DNA from: Ianthella basta
Taxonomy: Eukaryota > Porifera > Demospongiae > Verongiida > Ianthellidae
Reading direction: 5' to 3'
Assembly: GCA_964019415.1 (NCBI GenBank)
Contig: OZ025890.1
Location: 3,812,553-3,876,552, forward strand
DNA: 64,000 bases
In this document: piece by piece, positions 9,745 through 25,623 of the stretch
How positions within the stretch are numbered: position 1 is the first letter of the stretch
Layout: every line of letters starts with the position of its first letter
Program-made: the position numbers and the translations under genes
Notes under the pieces: model-generated
What the model saw: only the letters and a program-made list of their open reading frames with translations
Database searches by the model: none
Told to the model about the DNA's origin: nothing

Positions 9745-12700
9745 TTAATTGTAAGTGAACTTAAATTTTGCACACAAGATGATATGGTCCGAGGATACAT
9801 GTGCGTTCGGAAATGGGCCAACCTCTCTCAAGGTTCTGTTACTAGGCAATGCAAGCCTTCCAAGCAATTGCAAATGACCAGCATCTGATGGCTGTGCTGT
9901 GTCACTTTGAAAGATGTAGTCTACCATCTCAAATGCTTTCATGTGGAAGGTAGTTACACTGGATGGTCCATTGGCCTGTGAGGCTTGGTGGGGGTAGACA
10001 CTCTTAAACCTGAAAGGGTGTGTCACCTTTGCCTTGGCTTTACGTGGCTCACATGATGGAGGATTCTGATAGGTTTTGCCTTCAGGTACCTTGGCAGGAT
10101 GAACAGCATGCTGCTCCTTACTAGTGTGTGGCAGCAAGTGGCTCTGTGCAGGATGTGCATTATACACAGGCAGCGGGAGCAATGGCACTGTGCTTGGAAA
10201 ACTGTGGGCAGAGTGTTGTGGAAAGGTGGGTGCCCTTGGTGTTGCCACGAGTGGTGGCTTAGAGGCAGTCTGTGTAAAGCTGAAGTCATTTGATGCTTCA
10301 AGATATGCTCCAGATTTCGGCATTGTCCTGGGATCGCTGTACGATTGTGTACATTGCACTTCAGGTGCATAGTCTTCACACAACCTACTCCTCTTTGGCA
10401 TACCATCTTCACACAATCCACTCCTTTTTGTTTCCTCATCTTCGCACAATTTGCTCCTCTTCAGTAAAGTGTTGCTAGAACTATGCTCTTGGTGATCACA
10501 TAGGCTAACCGATCTTTGGTCGTCTTCATAGGTACAGTTCATACCAATACCAACACTGGGCGGGAAGAGCGGGGAAGGAACCTTTCTTTTAGCCCCACCA
10601 TGGAAATATCCTGCCATTTCAGGAGCACTAACTTGAGAATAGTCTAGTTCGCCCTGTTCAATGAAGGTGTACAATGGGCACAGAGGATGCATGTTGAAAT
10701 CTCCACACAAGAGGATAGGGCATTTGTTAGATGCCAGCCTGTGAATCTCAGCCAACAATAGGCACAATTGTGCTAACTTTATTTCACCAGCTTTAGGATT
10801 GAATAGGAGGTGAGTGGTAGCTACACATAATCGCTTTGTTGCACTGGCTGATTTAGGCTTCAGTAACAGTATCACACCGATGTTATCGCGATTGAGAACA
10901 CCAACACTCCTCTGATACTCTATCAACTCAACTTTGTCCAGCTCAAACATTGCTTGCTTGAAGAACATAGCACAGCCATCAGAATGCTGTCCTGTACGCT
11001 TCTTGAATACACCACGGTAGTCTAATAACAAAGAGAAAACACCAAACCTGCAACTTCCCATATTCATAGCAGTAAAGCATACATACATGATGTATGTATG
11101 TATGTGTGCCTAACATCGTGTTTACACTGGCATTGAGTTCCAGGCCAGCATGGTTCCACACAGCGTGGTACGCCAAAAAGTGAAGTGGAAACAGAACCGA
11201 CCCCATGCCGAACCGTGCTATATAGACAGGCACAATTAACTCGGCCACGCTGGCTCGCTTGAGCTGTCCTGCTAGTATAAATTAAACTGCGCTGGAACTG
11301 TACCCTAAAAAAGAGTGCACATCTTCATCGAGCTCTGTAAAGAGCTGGAGGAAGACTGGGTGCCTCTGGATGACTGCAGGAACTGACAAAGAGCTATGGC
11401 ATAGTTCGATGTCATCTCTATTGCACAGAAACAAAACGGCACAATACATAAAGTAATTCAGATCATATCAGCTGTGTAGATGCAGGTCAACACGATAATC
11501 CTCTGTACTCGGTCCAGTGCATCCAATAGGGACTACTATATGACAATTTCAGTGTCTAACCTTGCTTCTTCAACTCTGGTTCAAACCATTCATGGAAGGC
11601 TGTCTCTTCAACTTCTTGAAAGCAATATACCTGCATTATGCAGTAAGAACAGGACTAAAATACTAGCACTGACATAAACAACAGTCATGTACTCTGGAGC
11701 TCACTGCTAATCAATAAAGCACTAGTTATTATGCAGATACACCTTTAGCTCTCAAGTGCATTACAACAATGGGGAGATCACAAAATAGCTACACGGCATG
11801 GACTAAATTCTTCACCATCATGATTATTGATAACAGCCCCCCTCCAAAAACAGTCCCCCAGACTGATTTCGGCAGTTGTCCTTGCCGTAATCCCCCCCCC
11901 CCCTTCCCCAAATGTACTGCAACATTATAAGACTAGAAAACATACCCCCCATTACCCCTAACCTTAATTTCACTAGCTAAGGTCTTATAGAGACAATCTG
12001 AAGCTACGTTGTTCAAGAGACAGGGTCTGAAGCTAAGTTGTTACACTGACAGCCCAAGTCTAAGCTATTAGACAGATTGACAGAGGGGATCAAAGCAGCA
12101 AGTAAAATGCTGCAGAAAATGGTCCGGGGAACCGCTTTCAGGGGATACCATTATTGTTATGCAGCTACAGTGGAACCTGTCTAAGGCAGCCACCTGTGGG
12201 CCAATTCTAACTGACCTTCATAGAGAGGTGGCTGCTCTACAGAGGTAGATTGCAATGTGTTAGTGCTACCTGGGGCCAGGGAGGCTGGCTGTTTTAGAGA
12301 GGTGGCTGTCTAACACAGTGATCATCTTTAGACAGGTCCCACTGTACTATAATCACCAACTGAAACCAGATACAAAATAGTTTGCAAAGCTTTAATTTCA
12401 CTACGTATAAATAGATACGGGTTACCCGGTATGATGTCATTTCAGGCTAGTGGTGCTCACGTCTGCATTATAGTGGATGAGCTCATCCAGAAGAGCTTGT
12501 CTTCTGTGCTCCCAGGCCAAGAGCGCGCGAGGGCAGTGGGTGTAGAGGTCTGGGTTCTTCTCCAAAAGGCTTTGGGCTAGGAGGTTGTAGGATGCAAGTG
12601 TGAACTGGAGACTACCTCTTCCATCGATGTCGGTAGGTGCTCTCTCATTCGGCTCCTCTTCCTGTAGATTAATCCATGGTCGGTTTGACCAATTTCGGTC

Positions 12701-12907
12701 TCTTCTTGAACTACTTCCCTTAAACTTATAGTTTGGAGACCCTAGATATCTTCTGGGTGTAGAATCGGAATTATCAGTCACTCCAAGCTCTTGCGCATTC
12801 CATGGTGGCTCTGGGTCATTCGTTTGCAGCTGCCGACTAGCCTGGCGTTGCCAACCCGCCATTTTACTCAGACTCCGCCTGAGCAAGATGGCGGTCTGGC
12901 TACGCAT
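9745..12907 (-). CDS. ANGEL: ANGEL-family deadenylase/phosphatase-like protein (EEP fold)
   Basis: Three exons: 12907-12461, 11630-11561 and 11021-9745. Junction phases agree and total 597 codons, or 582 if the Met at 12862 is used. Family members have the exonuclease-endonuclease-phosphatase fold related to CCR4 and act on RNA 3' ends. Expected catalytic motifs are present: 'ASYNLLAQSLL' in exon 1, 'YCFQEVEE' in exon 2, 'CGDFNMHP' and a terminal 'SSDHIILCAKF' in exon 3. Between the Asp-Asn and Asp-His motifs lies a long low-complexity insert with three 'KRSxLCED' copies. The first ATG overlaps the junction with a mobile element at 12907, so the Met at 12862 (MAGWQRQ) is the more likely native start. 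ANGEL1 versus ANGEL2 orthology was not resolved. Confidence 0.92.
12168..12344. mobile_element. 177-bp MITE with CAGTGGAACC termini (pogo/Tigger-like), copy 1
   Basis: Terminal inverted repeats CAGTGGAACCTGTCT / AGACAGGTCCCACTG, flanked by TA on both sides. It lies in ANGEL intron 1. The same family recurs at 32001-32180, and a related longer element is at 59161-59743. TA duplication and this terminus fit Tc1/mariner-pogo MITEs. Confidence 0.8.
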
Positions 12908-12913
12908 AGTCTC

Positions 12914-13686
12914 GTACCCCAGGGGGGTCGGGCAGTCCAGGGATTGCGCAATACCAGCACCTCAATAATTGCATTCCTGACATTCCAATCGCGTCTCCAT
13001 ATGTTAGCTGAATGTGCTCCAAGGCCGAATGTGCATACCCTGAGCCATGGCAGGGCCTTGTACTGCATTCGCGCCCCTGGTATGACCCGTACGTACGTAG
13101 CCAAGGAGCCATACGGTGGATTGGGCTTAATTGTCTGACCGCTTTCACGTGTTAGTTTTGCAAGTTATCGCAGCGTTTCTTGAGGATTGCCAGCACGCTC
13201 AAGCCATTTCTAGCATCCCTGTTATCGAATGTGACAAATCGTGTACAGAACCAAGACGATTGCAAGGACGTGGCTGCCGATTGCACTCCCATTGCAGAAG
13301 CAGTCAACCTATCAGTCTTGCAGTCCTGAAGTGATCACTGAGGACTCGCTATCAGCTTCTAAGGAGTCACTTCCACAGGAGCACTTGCTCAGTACTCCAG
13401 ATTAGGCTCCATCTGCCTCGTAGCCAGCATCAGCGAACACTCGTACACCGGTGTTGTAAAATGCTTGCAAAACCTACCTAGATGCTGGGGAAGGGCGGGG
13501 AAGGGTCCATTTTCTGATAGCCCTTGTCCAACTGTGTGCTCAGAAGCAAAGAAACAAGCGATGTGACGTGTTTCTCGAAATATGTCTGCTCTTAGCTAGT
13601 ATAGGTAAAATACATAGTAAAGAGCAGCCGCGTTCGGCCATTTTGCGGACACACGTGACCTTGACCGACCCCCCAGGCCCTGAGCC
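12914..13686. repeat. 773-bp tandem repeat, unit 1
   Basis: Direct repeat of the next unit at offset 773, almost identical over its length (a few substitutions and small indels). The open frames on both strands recur in the second unit only because of the duplication and match nothing I recognise. Confidence 0.95.
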
Positions 13687-14449
13687 GTACCCAGGGGGGG
13701 TCGGGCAGTCCAGGGATTGCGCAATACCAGCACCTCAATAATTGCATTCCTGACATTCCAATCGCGTCTCCATATGTTAGCTGAATGTGCTCCAAGGCCG
13801 AATGTGCATACCCTGAGCCATGGCAGGGCCTTGTACTGCATTCGCGCCCCTGGTATGACCCGTACGTACGTAGCCAAGGAGCCATACGGTGGATTGGGCT
13901 TAATTGTCTGACCGCTTTCACGTGTTAGTTTTGCAAGTTATCGCAGCGTTTCTTGAGGATTGCCAGCACGCTCAAGCCATTTCTAGCATCCCTGTTATCG
14001 AATGTGACAAATCGTGTACAGAACCAAGACGATTGCAAGGACGTGGCTGCCGATTGCACTCCCATTGCAGAAGCAGTCAACCTATCAGTCTTGCAGTCCT
14101 GAAGTGATCGATGAGGACTCGCTATCAGCTTCTAAGGAGTCACTTCCACAGGAGCACTTGCTCAGTACTCCAGATTAGGCTCCATCTGCCTAGTAGCCAG
14201 CATCAGCGGACACTCGTACACCGGTGTTGTAAAATGCTCGCAAAACCTATCTAGATGTTGGGGAAGGGCGGGGAAGGGTTCATTTTCTAATAGCCCTTGT
14301 CCAACTGTGTGCTCAGAAGCAAAGAAACAAGCGATGCGACGTGTTTCTCGAAATACGTCTGCTCTTAGCTAGTATAGGTAAAATACACAGTAAAGAGCAG
14401 CCGCGTCGGCCATTTTGCGGACACACGTGACCTTGACCGACCCCCCCTG
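13687..14449. repeat. 773-bp tandem repeat, unit 2
   Basis: Second copy of the unit at 12914-13686. The two diverge only at the right end, where unit 2 runs into the palindrome. Confidence 0.95.
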
Positions 14450-14533
14450 CTCGTACCCAGCCCCACTTCCGCCCGCCATTTTCATTTAGGCGCCTAAATG
14501 AAAATGGCGGGCGGAAGTGGGGCTGGGTACGAG
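14450..14533. repeat. 84-bp perfect palindrome
   Basis: Two 42-nt arms with no spacer, centred on GGCGCC, starting CTCGTACCCAG and ending CTGGGTACGAG. The arm ends repeat the terminal motif of the composite element. Such a palindrome extrudes easily and is prone to deletion, so its perfection suggests youth or recent conversion. Confidence 0.97.
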
Positions 14534-14535
14534 AC

Positions 14536-14843
14536 TAGGCTACGCATGGATAAAGACGTGTGATATGTTTGGAATCTATTCCGGGCTGCGTTGCCGATCC
14601 GCTCTTTCTTTTCTCTGTGGCCACGGGATATGAGAGACTACTTACAATTGCGGCCGCCTACAGCCGGCCATTTATGGCGACGATCAATATCGCGCAACCA
14701 AGGGCAATCGCCTTCACCAGACACCTCACAGAACGCACGCATGATATCACGGGTGTACATGCATGCCATGCTACATAATGGGTATTGCAACAAGAGTAAT
14801 ACTGTATTGATATAATACGAAATCGAGCAGCAGCAGCGTTCCG
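14536..14843. other. Intergenic between foldback element and TMEM199
   Basis: No recognised gene. A short minus-strand frame at about 14652-14678 (MAGCRRPQL) ends at a consensus GTAAGT and could be a leader exon, but nothing supports a partner exon. Confidence 0.3.
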
Positions 14844-17186
14844 CTATGTTCCAACCATAGCATTAGTACTGACTTCAGTAGTTGCTGTTTCACTTTGTCT
14901 ACCTTCTGCTGTCTGTACATTCACTGCTTTACTCCGCTTCTTGTCCTCTATTACCTCAGGGTTCTTGAGTATAAAGTACAAATCTGCATATAGCACAGCT
15001 GTTCCAAGCGCTAACCCTGACATCATACACTGCAGTGAAAACAAACCATGGCCAGCAGCAGTAAAAGGCCTATAGGTGTGTACTCAAGATGTGATGCATG
15101 CACAGCTGCAGGTGCAAGCAAGCCTTGATTCAGTTAGTTAAGGATATCCAAAGTACTGTGACATAAAGATCTACAACCACCACTGTGCATGTACCCTGTA
15201 TAGGCCCAGCAATCAGAGTACATCGTGTGTGTTGCCAGATAGCCATGTACACTGTGGCCCATTGGTAAATATGGTACAGCATTTTAGACAACTTGTTAAA
15301 ACATCTATTATTGTTAGGCCTTGGACATTGAGACTTCAACTGTTGCAACAAATATGCAGCCAGAGCAGCTGAAAGATTATACCATGTGCAGGTGACCAGA
15401 GTTGGAAACCATCTGAAATGGCTGACATGGCATAACTCACAAATTGACGTCTTCTGGAAATACAGGTAGATTCACAGCTTTGTTCACTACGGTGGCACAT
15501 TAATTATGTATGTAGCAATAGCATTAGGCTGAATTACAATACCTAAAGTATGTTATGCACAATCATACGTACGCACCTAGCTTAGTACCACCCCCCAATA
15601 TTCCACACTACTGTTATGCTCTAAATTGTGTGAGCATAATTTGCCAAGGCCTATCCATTGTACGAAGCATAGAAATATTGCCACATAGCTGGATGCAATA
15701 TCAGCAGCTCACAGTGAGAAAGTCCCCAGAAAAGAACCATTTCCCACTGTAATATCCAAATGTGAAAGCTGCAGCAATGGTTAGGAGGAAGTTGAACACC
15801 ACCACTAGCTGTCTCTTGGTGGACTGCACTGCAGCGAGAAAGAGCAGTAGACGGAGATGTTACAACCACAAGAGTCAAGATAATATATGTAATTTGATTC
15901 TACATTGCATCACATATAATCATTGCATATTTACACACATACCCATACTGACTCCTTGAATAACTTACTGTCAATCCTGAGCTGTTGTTGATTGCTGTAC
16001 CTCAATTCAGTGTCAACATTCTTGACCATTCTCTGGTACTCTCTCTCCTCTGCTTCCTTCCTCAGTCGGGCTAACCTTGCTTCCAACTCAGGATTCTAAA
16101 GTAGGCATAGCATGAGGGAAATCAGTGCATAGGAAGAGATGGAGGGTGAATGAGTACAGAGGAAGAGGTGGAGGGCGAATGAGTACAGAGGAAGAGGTGG
16201 AGGGCGAATGAGTGCAGAGAGAAGGGGAGAGGGTTACAGGGTAAAGGGATGATGACACATCTATGTCCTTCCCACTGTACAATACTCTGATGTCCCTCGA
16301 GCTCAAGGGAACCAGGATATACATTATGCAGTGGATAGGAAGCATTTGCTGCAAAGCTCATGCACATTTGGATGTAATTGGCAGTGACACCAGAGTTGAA
16401 TGTGACTAGATAATGTTTCATTAAGAGAGCACACAAAAACACACAGCCGCCTTTCTACAATATCATGTAGTCACAAAACACTTTCCCAAAGGCTAACTTC
16501 ATGTTAAAGAGTAACTAAATCAGACTGAGACTGCATTTGGCAAGATTTACTAATGCACATGGACAAAACAAACATGTCATCAACTCACCCTTTTAGGCCT
16601 GGGGGGCTCACAGAGGAATAGGTCACTTCCTTCTATCAATTCATGAAGGTACATGGTCTTGCCTTCCCCTGGCACAAACAAAGAGTCAAGATTATATGGC
16701 AGATCATTTGTTCACATCATATATTTATATTAATGTATGATACTACACTCAGCACAAGGCTGGTCTTCATGTATCCAAGGAATGACATGAATTGCTTTTG
16801 CCTGCAGAAATATCTTACTCAGTAGCTAGGTTGCTTGGGGCAAGCCTGCATGTCCAGGTACACCACTACTCCCCAAAGCACTAGCAACACATTTAGACTT
16901 CCATTGCTGGCACTTACATACTAAACGTTCACTCATGTCACGCACACCCACCTACTGCAGACTTGACTAGCTCCTTGTGTATGGACTGCAGCACAGTAAA
17001 GGAAATGACTAAAGGTGCCTCATCTTCATCACTTGACAGCCTGTTCCGCCACTGTGTTTTAATACGATTGAGTTCTTTCCTAAAAGATTCGTCTACATTC
17101 CCGCTTCTCAACAGTTGCTCGGCCGCTTCCACGATTTTTGAGGTTAAAACGATGTTAGTCAAACACAGACCGTCCATTTTGAGCAC
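14844..17186 (-). CDS. TMEM199: V-ATPase assembly factor TMEM199/Vma12-like
   Basis: An endoplasmic-reticulum membrane protein family needed to assemble the V-ATPase V0 sector. Exons: 17186-16952 (start MLKMDGL or the Met at 17177), 16668-16589 (GEGKTMYLHELIEGSDLF), 16095-15969 (NPELEARLARLRKEAEERE), 15828 to about 15748 (a hydrophobic segment, QLVVVFNFLLTIAAAFTFGY) and a last exon ending at 14844 (MMSGLALGTAVLYADLYF). The 'YLHEL-EGS' then 'NPEL-ARL' sequence followed by two membrane spans is the TMEM199 pattern. The short junction between the two membrane exons is unresolved: a small exon near 15440-15475 is possible but does not close the frame as I read it. It shares a 107-bp divergent promoter with PRODH. 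Confidence 0.85.
16129..16215. repeat. 29-bp minisatellite, three units
   Basis: Three tandem copies of a purine-rich 29-bp unit (aggaagaggtggagggcgaa core) inside a TMEM199 intron. Confidence 0.85.
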
Positions 17187-17292
17187 ACACTGGTTTAGGA
17201 TCTATATTGCGAAATCGCACAGCTACCAGGTTAGTCTCGCGACGTCGACCGCTTCCTCCCGGCCCCTGCAGTGGTAGGAGTGGGCTGGCACG
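17187..17292. promoter_or_regulatory. Shared divergent promoter, TMEM199 / PRODH
   Basis: Only 106 bp separate the two outward-facing start codons. Both 5' UTRs and core promoters must lie here or overlap the opposite gene. The stretch is GC-rich with CpGs and shows no TATA box. Confidence 0.65.
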
Positions 17293-22465
<5,173 letters not shown>

Positions 22466-23672
22466 GTGTTTCAGGTCCCAGCATGTAACTCCCCCTACCC
22501 CCCACCCAACTTCAGGACCACCCCACTACATGTGTGAAGTTTAAAACTTTGCATCAAATTAGGTATTGGAAGCTCCTCTCGCTGTGTACAGTTTTGATTA
22601 TTTTAGGAGATATAACTATTTAAACTACTGTATTATTACAGCCCATTTGTGCTGCACTCGAGTCTGCATGTGTATTCATTCACAATGGTTTACACTGAAT
22701 ATGTTGTGTGCATGCAGATTGCGACTTCACAGTACCGTATCCACTCTAAAAATTCGTCACCCTTATCGCAGCGAAAATTTCGTCCTTTGAGGCAATAAAG
22801 CTGAAATGGAGAAGACCGTCGAAGGTGACAAATATGTACTAGTTATAACATGGCCGCGAGGGCGCTGGCTGACAACTTGGCATGGTGTGAAGTAGTAGTC
22901 CAGAAACAAGCATGTGCAGTGGCAATGTCAAAGGGATAGCTTGAGAGGTACGGTATACCCACACATACGTAATATACATTACACATGTAGGGAGTTGTGT
23001 CATTAATCATACAGTTCCTCCATATATACTCAGTCATGTATACCGCATATACTGATGACACACAAGGAATGAATCAGTTGTAAGTGTACAAATACTTCTC
23101 TGTAATTGTGTGTGTTTCAATCAGAAAACTACTCACACATTAAATTTGATATAAAAGTGGAAAGGGCTACTGTAAACTTGGATTGGAACAAAGTGTCACC
23201 TTACATTGCTCAGAGAAGGCACTCATTTGTCAGACTCATCCTACAGAGAGAAACAATATCAGTTACAGGCACAGTGGTTAGTGCAGTATTTAATATACAA
23301 ACACAGTACACTGCTACGTATGCATATTATACAGTACTTTCACTACTGCACATGTACAGTACATGTAAATGTCAGTTTCTTGAGGTTTGTACAATGATGG
23401 TTATTGGATTGATGGTAGAGACTCTGTTATGGCCACAGGGCGCTGACTGTAGCAACCTGTACACTGACCAGACAATCTGGATGGTACAATTGGCGAGCCT
23501 AGCAACTAGTGTGCATAACGTGGTCCCCAGCTGCAACGAAGACCGACCAGCTGAAGAGGAGATTGAGCCTTTGCTGTTCTAGATCAGACAGCCAGATCAC
23601 TAGGCTCTTGGTAGAGAGCTGTACGTGTGCATAGTAGCATGGCAAGTGGCTCTACAATGCATTGATAAGGTG
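22466..23672. other. Convergent intergenic region PRODH / HIP1
   Basis: No gene recognised. A candidate PRODH poly(A) signal AATAAA lies at 22794-22799, about 330 bp after the stop. Long open frames here show no recognisable similarity. Confidence 0.45.
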
Positions 23673-25590
23673 TCAGGCACTGGAGCTCACTGCTGCAATA
23701 AAGTGTAGTGCACAATAACAAACACAGAACAGTGTGCTTGCTCTGACCTCAACTTCCCATCCTTCCTCGGAGCCGGCCAGGTGGTAGTGAAGCTTTCGCA
23801 ACTCAGCCAGACGGCTCCTCTCTGTCTCCAACTCTTTCTCCAACTCCAAAGCATGCACCTAAAGCATACATTGCAAAACAAAACATACCACACAGACACA
23901 CACTACCAAGTAGGCAGCACACCAGAGCACCATGCTATTCCGCACACACTCAACACCTACATGTACGTATGTACTGTATGACACAACATTAATACAAAGC
24001 CACTACATGTAGTCCTGTTACATAACATCTCCAATAAGAGTGGAAATAACGCAAGACAGATGCCCACAGTCAGGACCATTAGTCTGCGAAGAGTGGCTGG
24101 TGGACGGTTGAGTGCGGGAGAGAGTGTCATTTTTCCTTCACAGAAACTGACCAAACAGCCGCTTGTGTAAGGCATACAAGTACTATGCCCACACCATATT
24201 ACTGGTAGTACCTTTCAAGTAGGGTAACTGCTATGCTCATAACCTCAAGGAGGGTCTTAAGGGAGTATAAAGTGTCCTAAAGGTCCCTCCTTTCATAGAC
24301 AGCTTAAAGAGAATACTGGTGCCATGCCATACACAAGCAACATACCTACATACGCATTGCTATCTTACAGGCACAGAGTAAACTGTACACTTGCACTGAA
24401 GTGGGCTCACCTGGCACTCCATTTCTTGCCTCTTGGCCTGCGTCAGTGACAGATTCTTGAGATATCCAAAGCCATCTGCAATGCAGACGTGCAAACAGAG
24501 TCACTGGTGTATGCAGCTACATATGCATGTGCTGTACATAACAGTAAGGCTGATAAGAGGACAATAAGAGAACTACACCCCAGCAAAGTGTAAATCCTGC
24601 ACTATTCACCTGTTTTCTTTCTGTCAAGGAAGGAGTGAGCTGTTGCGACAACGCCTCCTGTAGCTTCCGTTACTGCAAGAGAGAGAAAACAGCAGAGACA
24701 TACACAGACATGTCATACAAGGACCTGTATGACGACCACAGAATGTGAGGTATTGAGTTCAGTAATATCACAACAACACAACCAACAGCACCATACGTAG
24801 TTTTGCATTGTATCACAGTTCCCCCTATGTACGTAGTTACAGGCACACGAATGTGTGTACAGATTAAATCCAATCTCTAATAACAACATTCAGTACTCAC
24901 TGTATTTTCATGGCAAGGTGCAATATTCTGTCATTTTTGTGAAATGATGCATGAGTGAAAATTAGGCATTACACCTTAGTCTTACATAAGTACTTGCTAA
25001 ACACCTACGTATATACTGCAATATTTGTGACAGTAAAGACATCAAAGTGTGAACCTGGAAAACTTCTCAAGCAATACGTGAGCGCTTCCCGACACACACA
25101 GTTAGAAACACTATTAGGGATTTTTGCAACTCTGAATTTGCTCAGCTAAACATAGCTGTGGAGCTGAAGGCATATTCCCCCCGTATGTTAACAGAAGCTC
25201 CTTCAGTGCACCTACGTACCTTTCTTGGAGGCTCCCTTTAGTGCTGCCAGTTTCTCGCTCTTGGCCCGTGCCTTGACTCTGGAGGCTGCCACTAGCTGAG
25301 CAGTGCTGGCAGCAATGTCCTTTGAATAGACAATGAGCTCCTCAAACTTCCCCTTTCCATTGACCACCTTGTCAGCAGAGTTGCTGCAACAGAGATAAAG
25401 ATGACAGTGTACATCCCACCACACATATGTACATACAGGCGACATGAGTGTGCAACACTGCTTGGCTACAAGGAGGCACTTACACAACCATAGTGGCTCC
25501 ATTCCCGACAGTCTTGGCTGCAGAGATGAGACCTTCTGTCCACCTGTGGTGCTTCTTGTAGAACTCTTCTACAGAAGACACACCCTGACA

Positions 25591-25623
<33 letters not shown>

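Larger units (their letters stand above)
12909..14535. mobile_element. Composite TA-flanked foldback element with internal tandem duplication
   Basis: The outer ends are GTCTCGTACCC and GGGTACGAGAC, and each is flanked by TA (12907-12908, 14536-14537). Inside are two ~770-bp direct repeats and an 84-bp perfect palindrome. No transposase frame is visible, so it is probably non-autonomous. Its left end touches the ANGEL start codon region. Treating the whole block as one element is inference; it could be a MITE that captured a duplicated segment. Confidence 0.6.

Noticed and set aside
12868-14107. Identical open frames on both strands (66-93 codons) in two copies
   Set aside because: Their conservation is explained by the 773-bp tandem duplication; there is no family similarity and no splice support.
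23106-23582. 158-codon plus-strand frame between PRODH and HIP1
   Set aside because: No recognisable domain, no splice partner, biased toward Tyr/Val by local composition.
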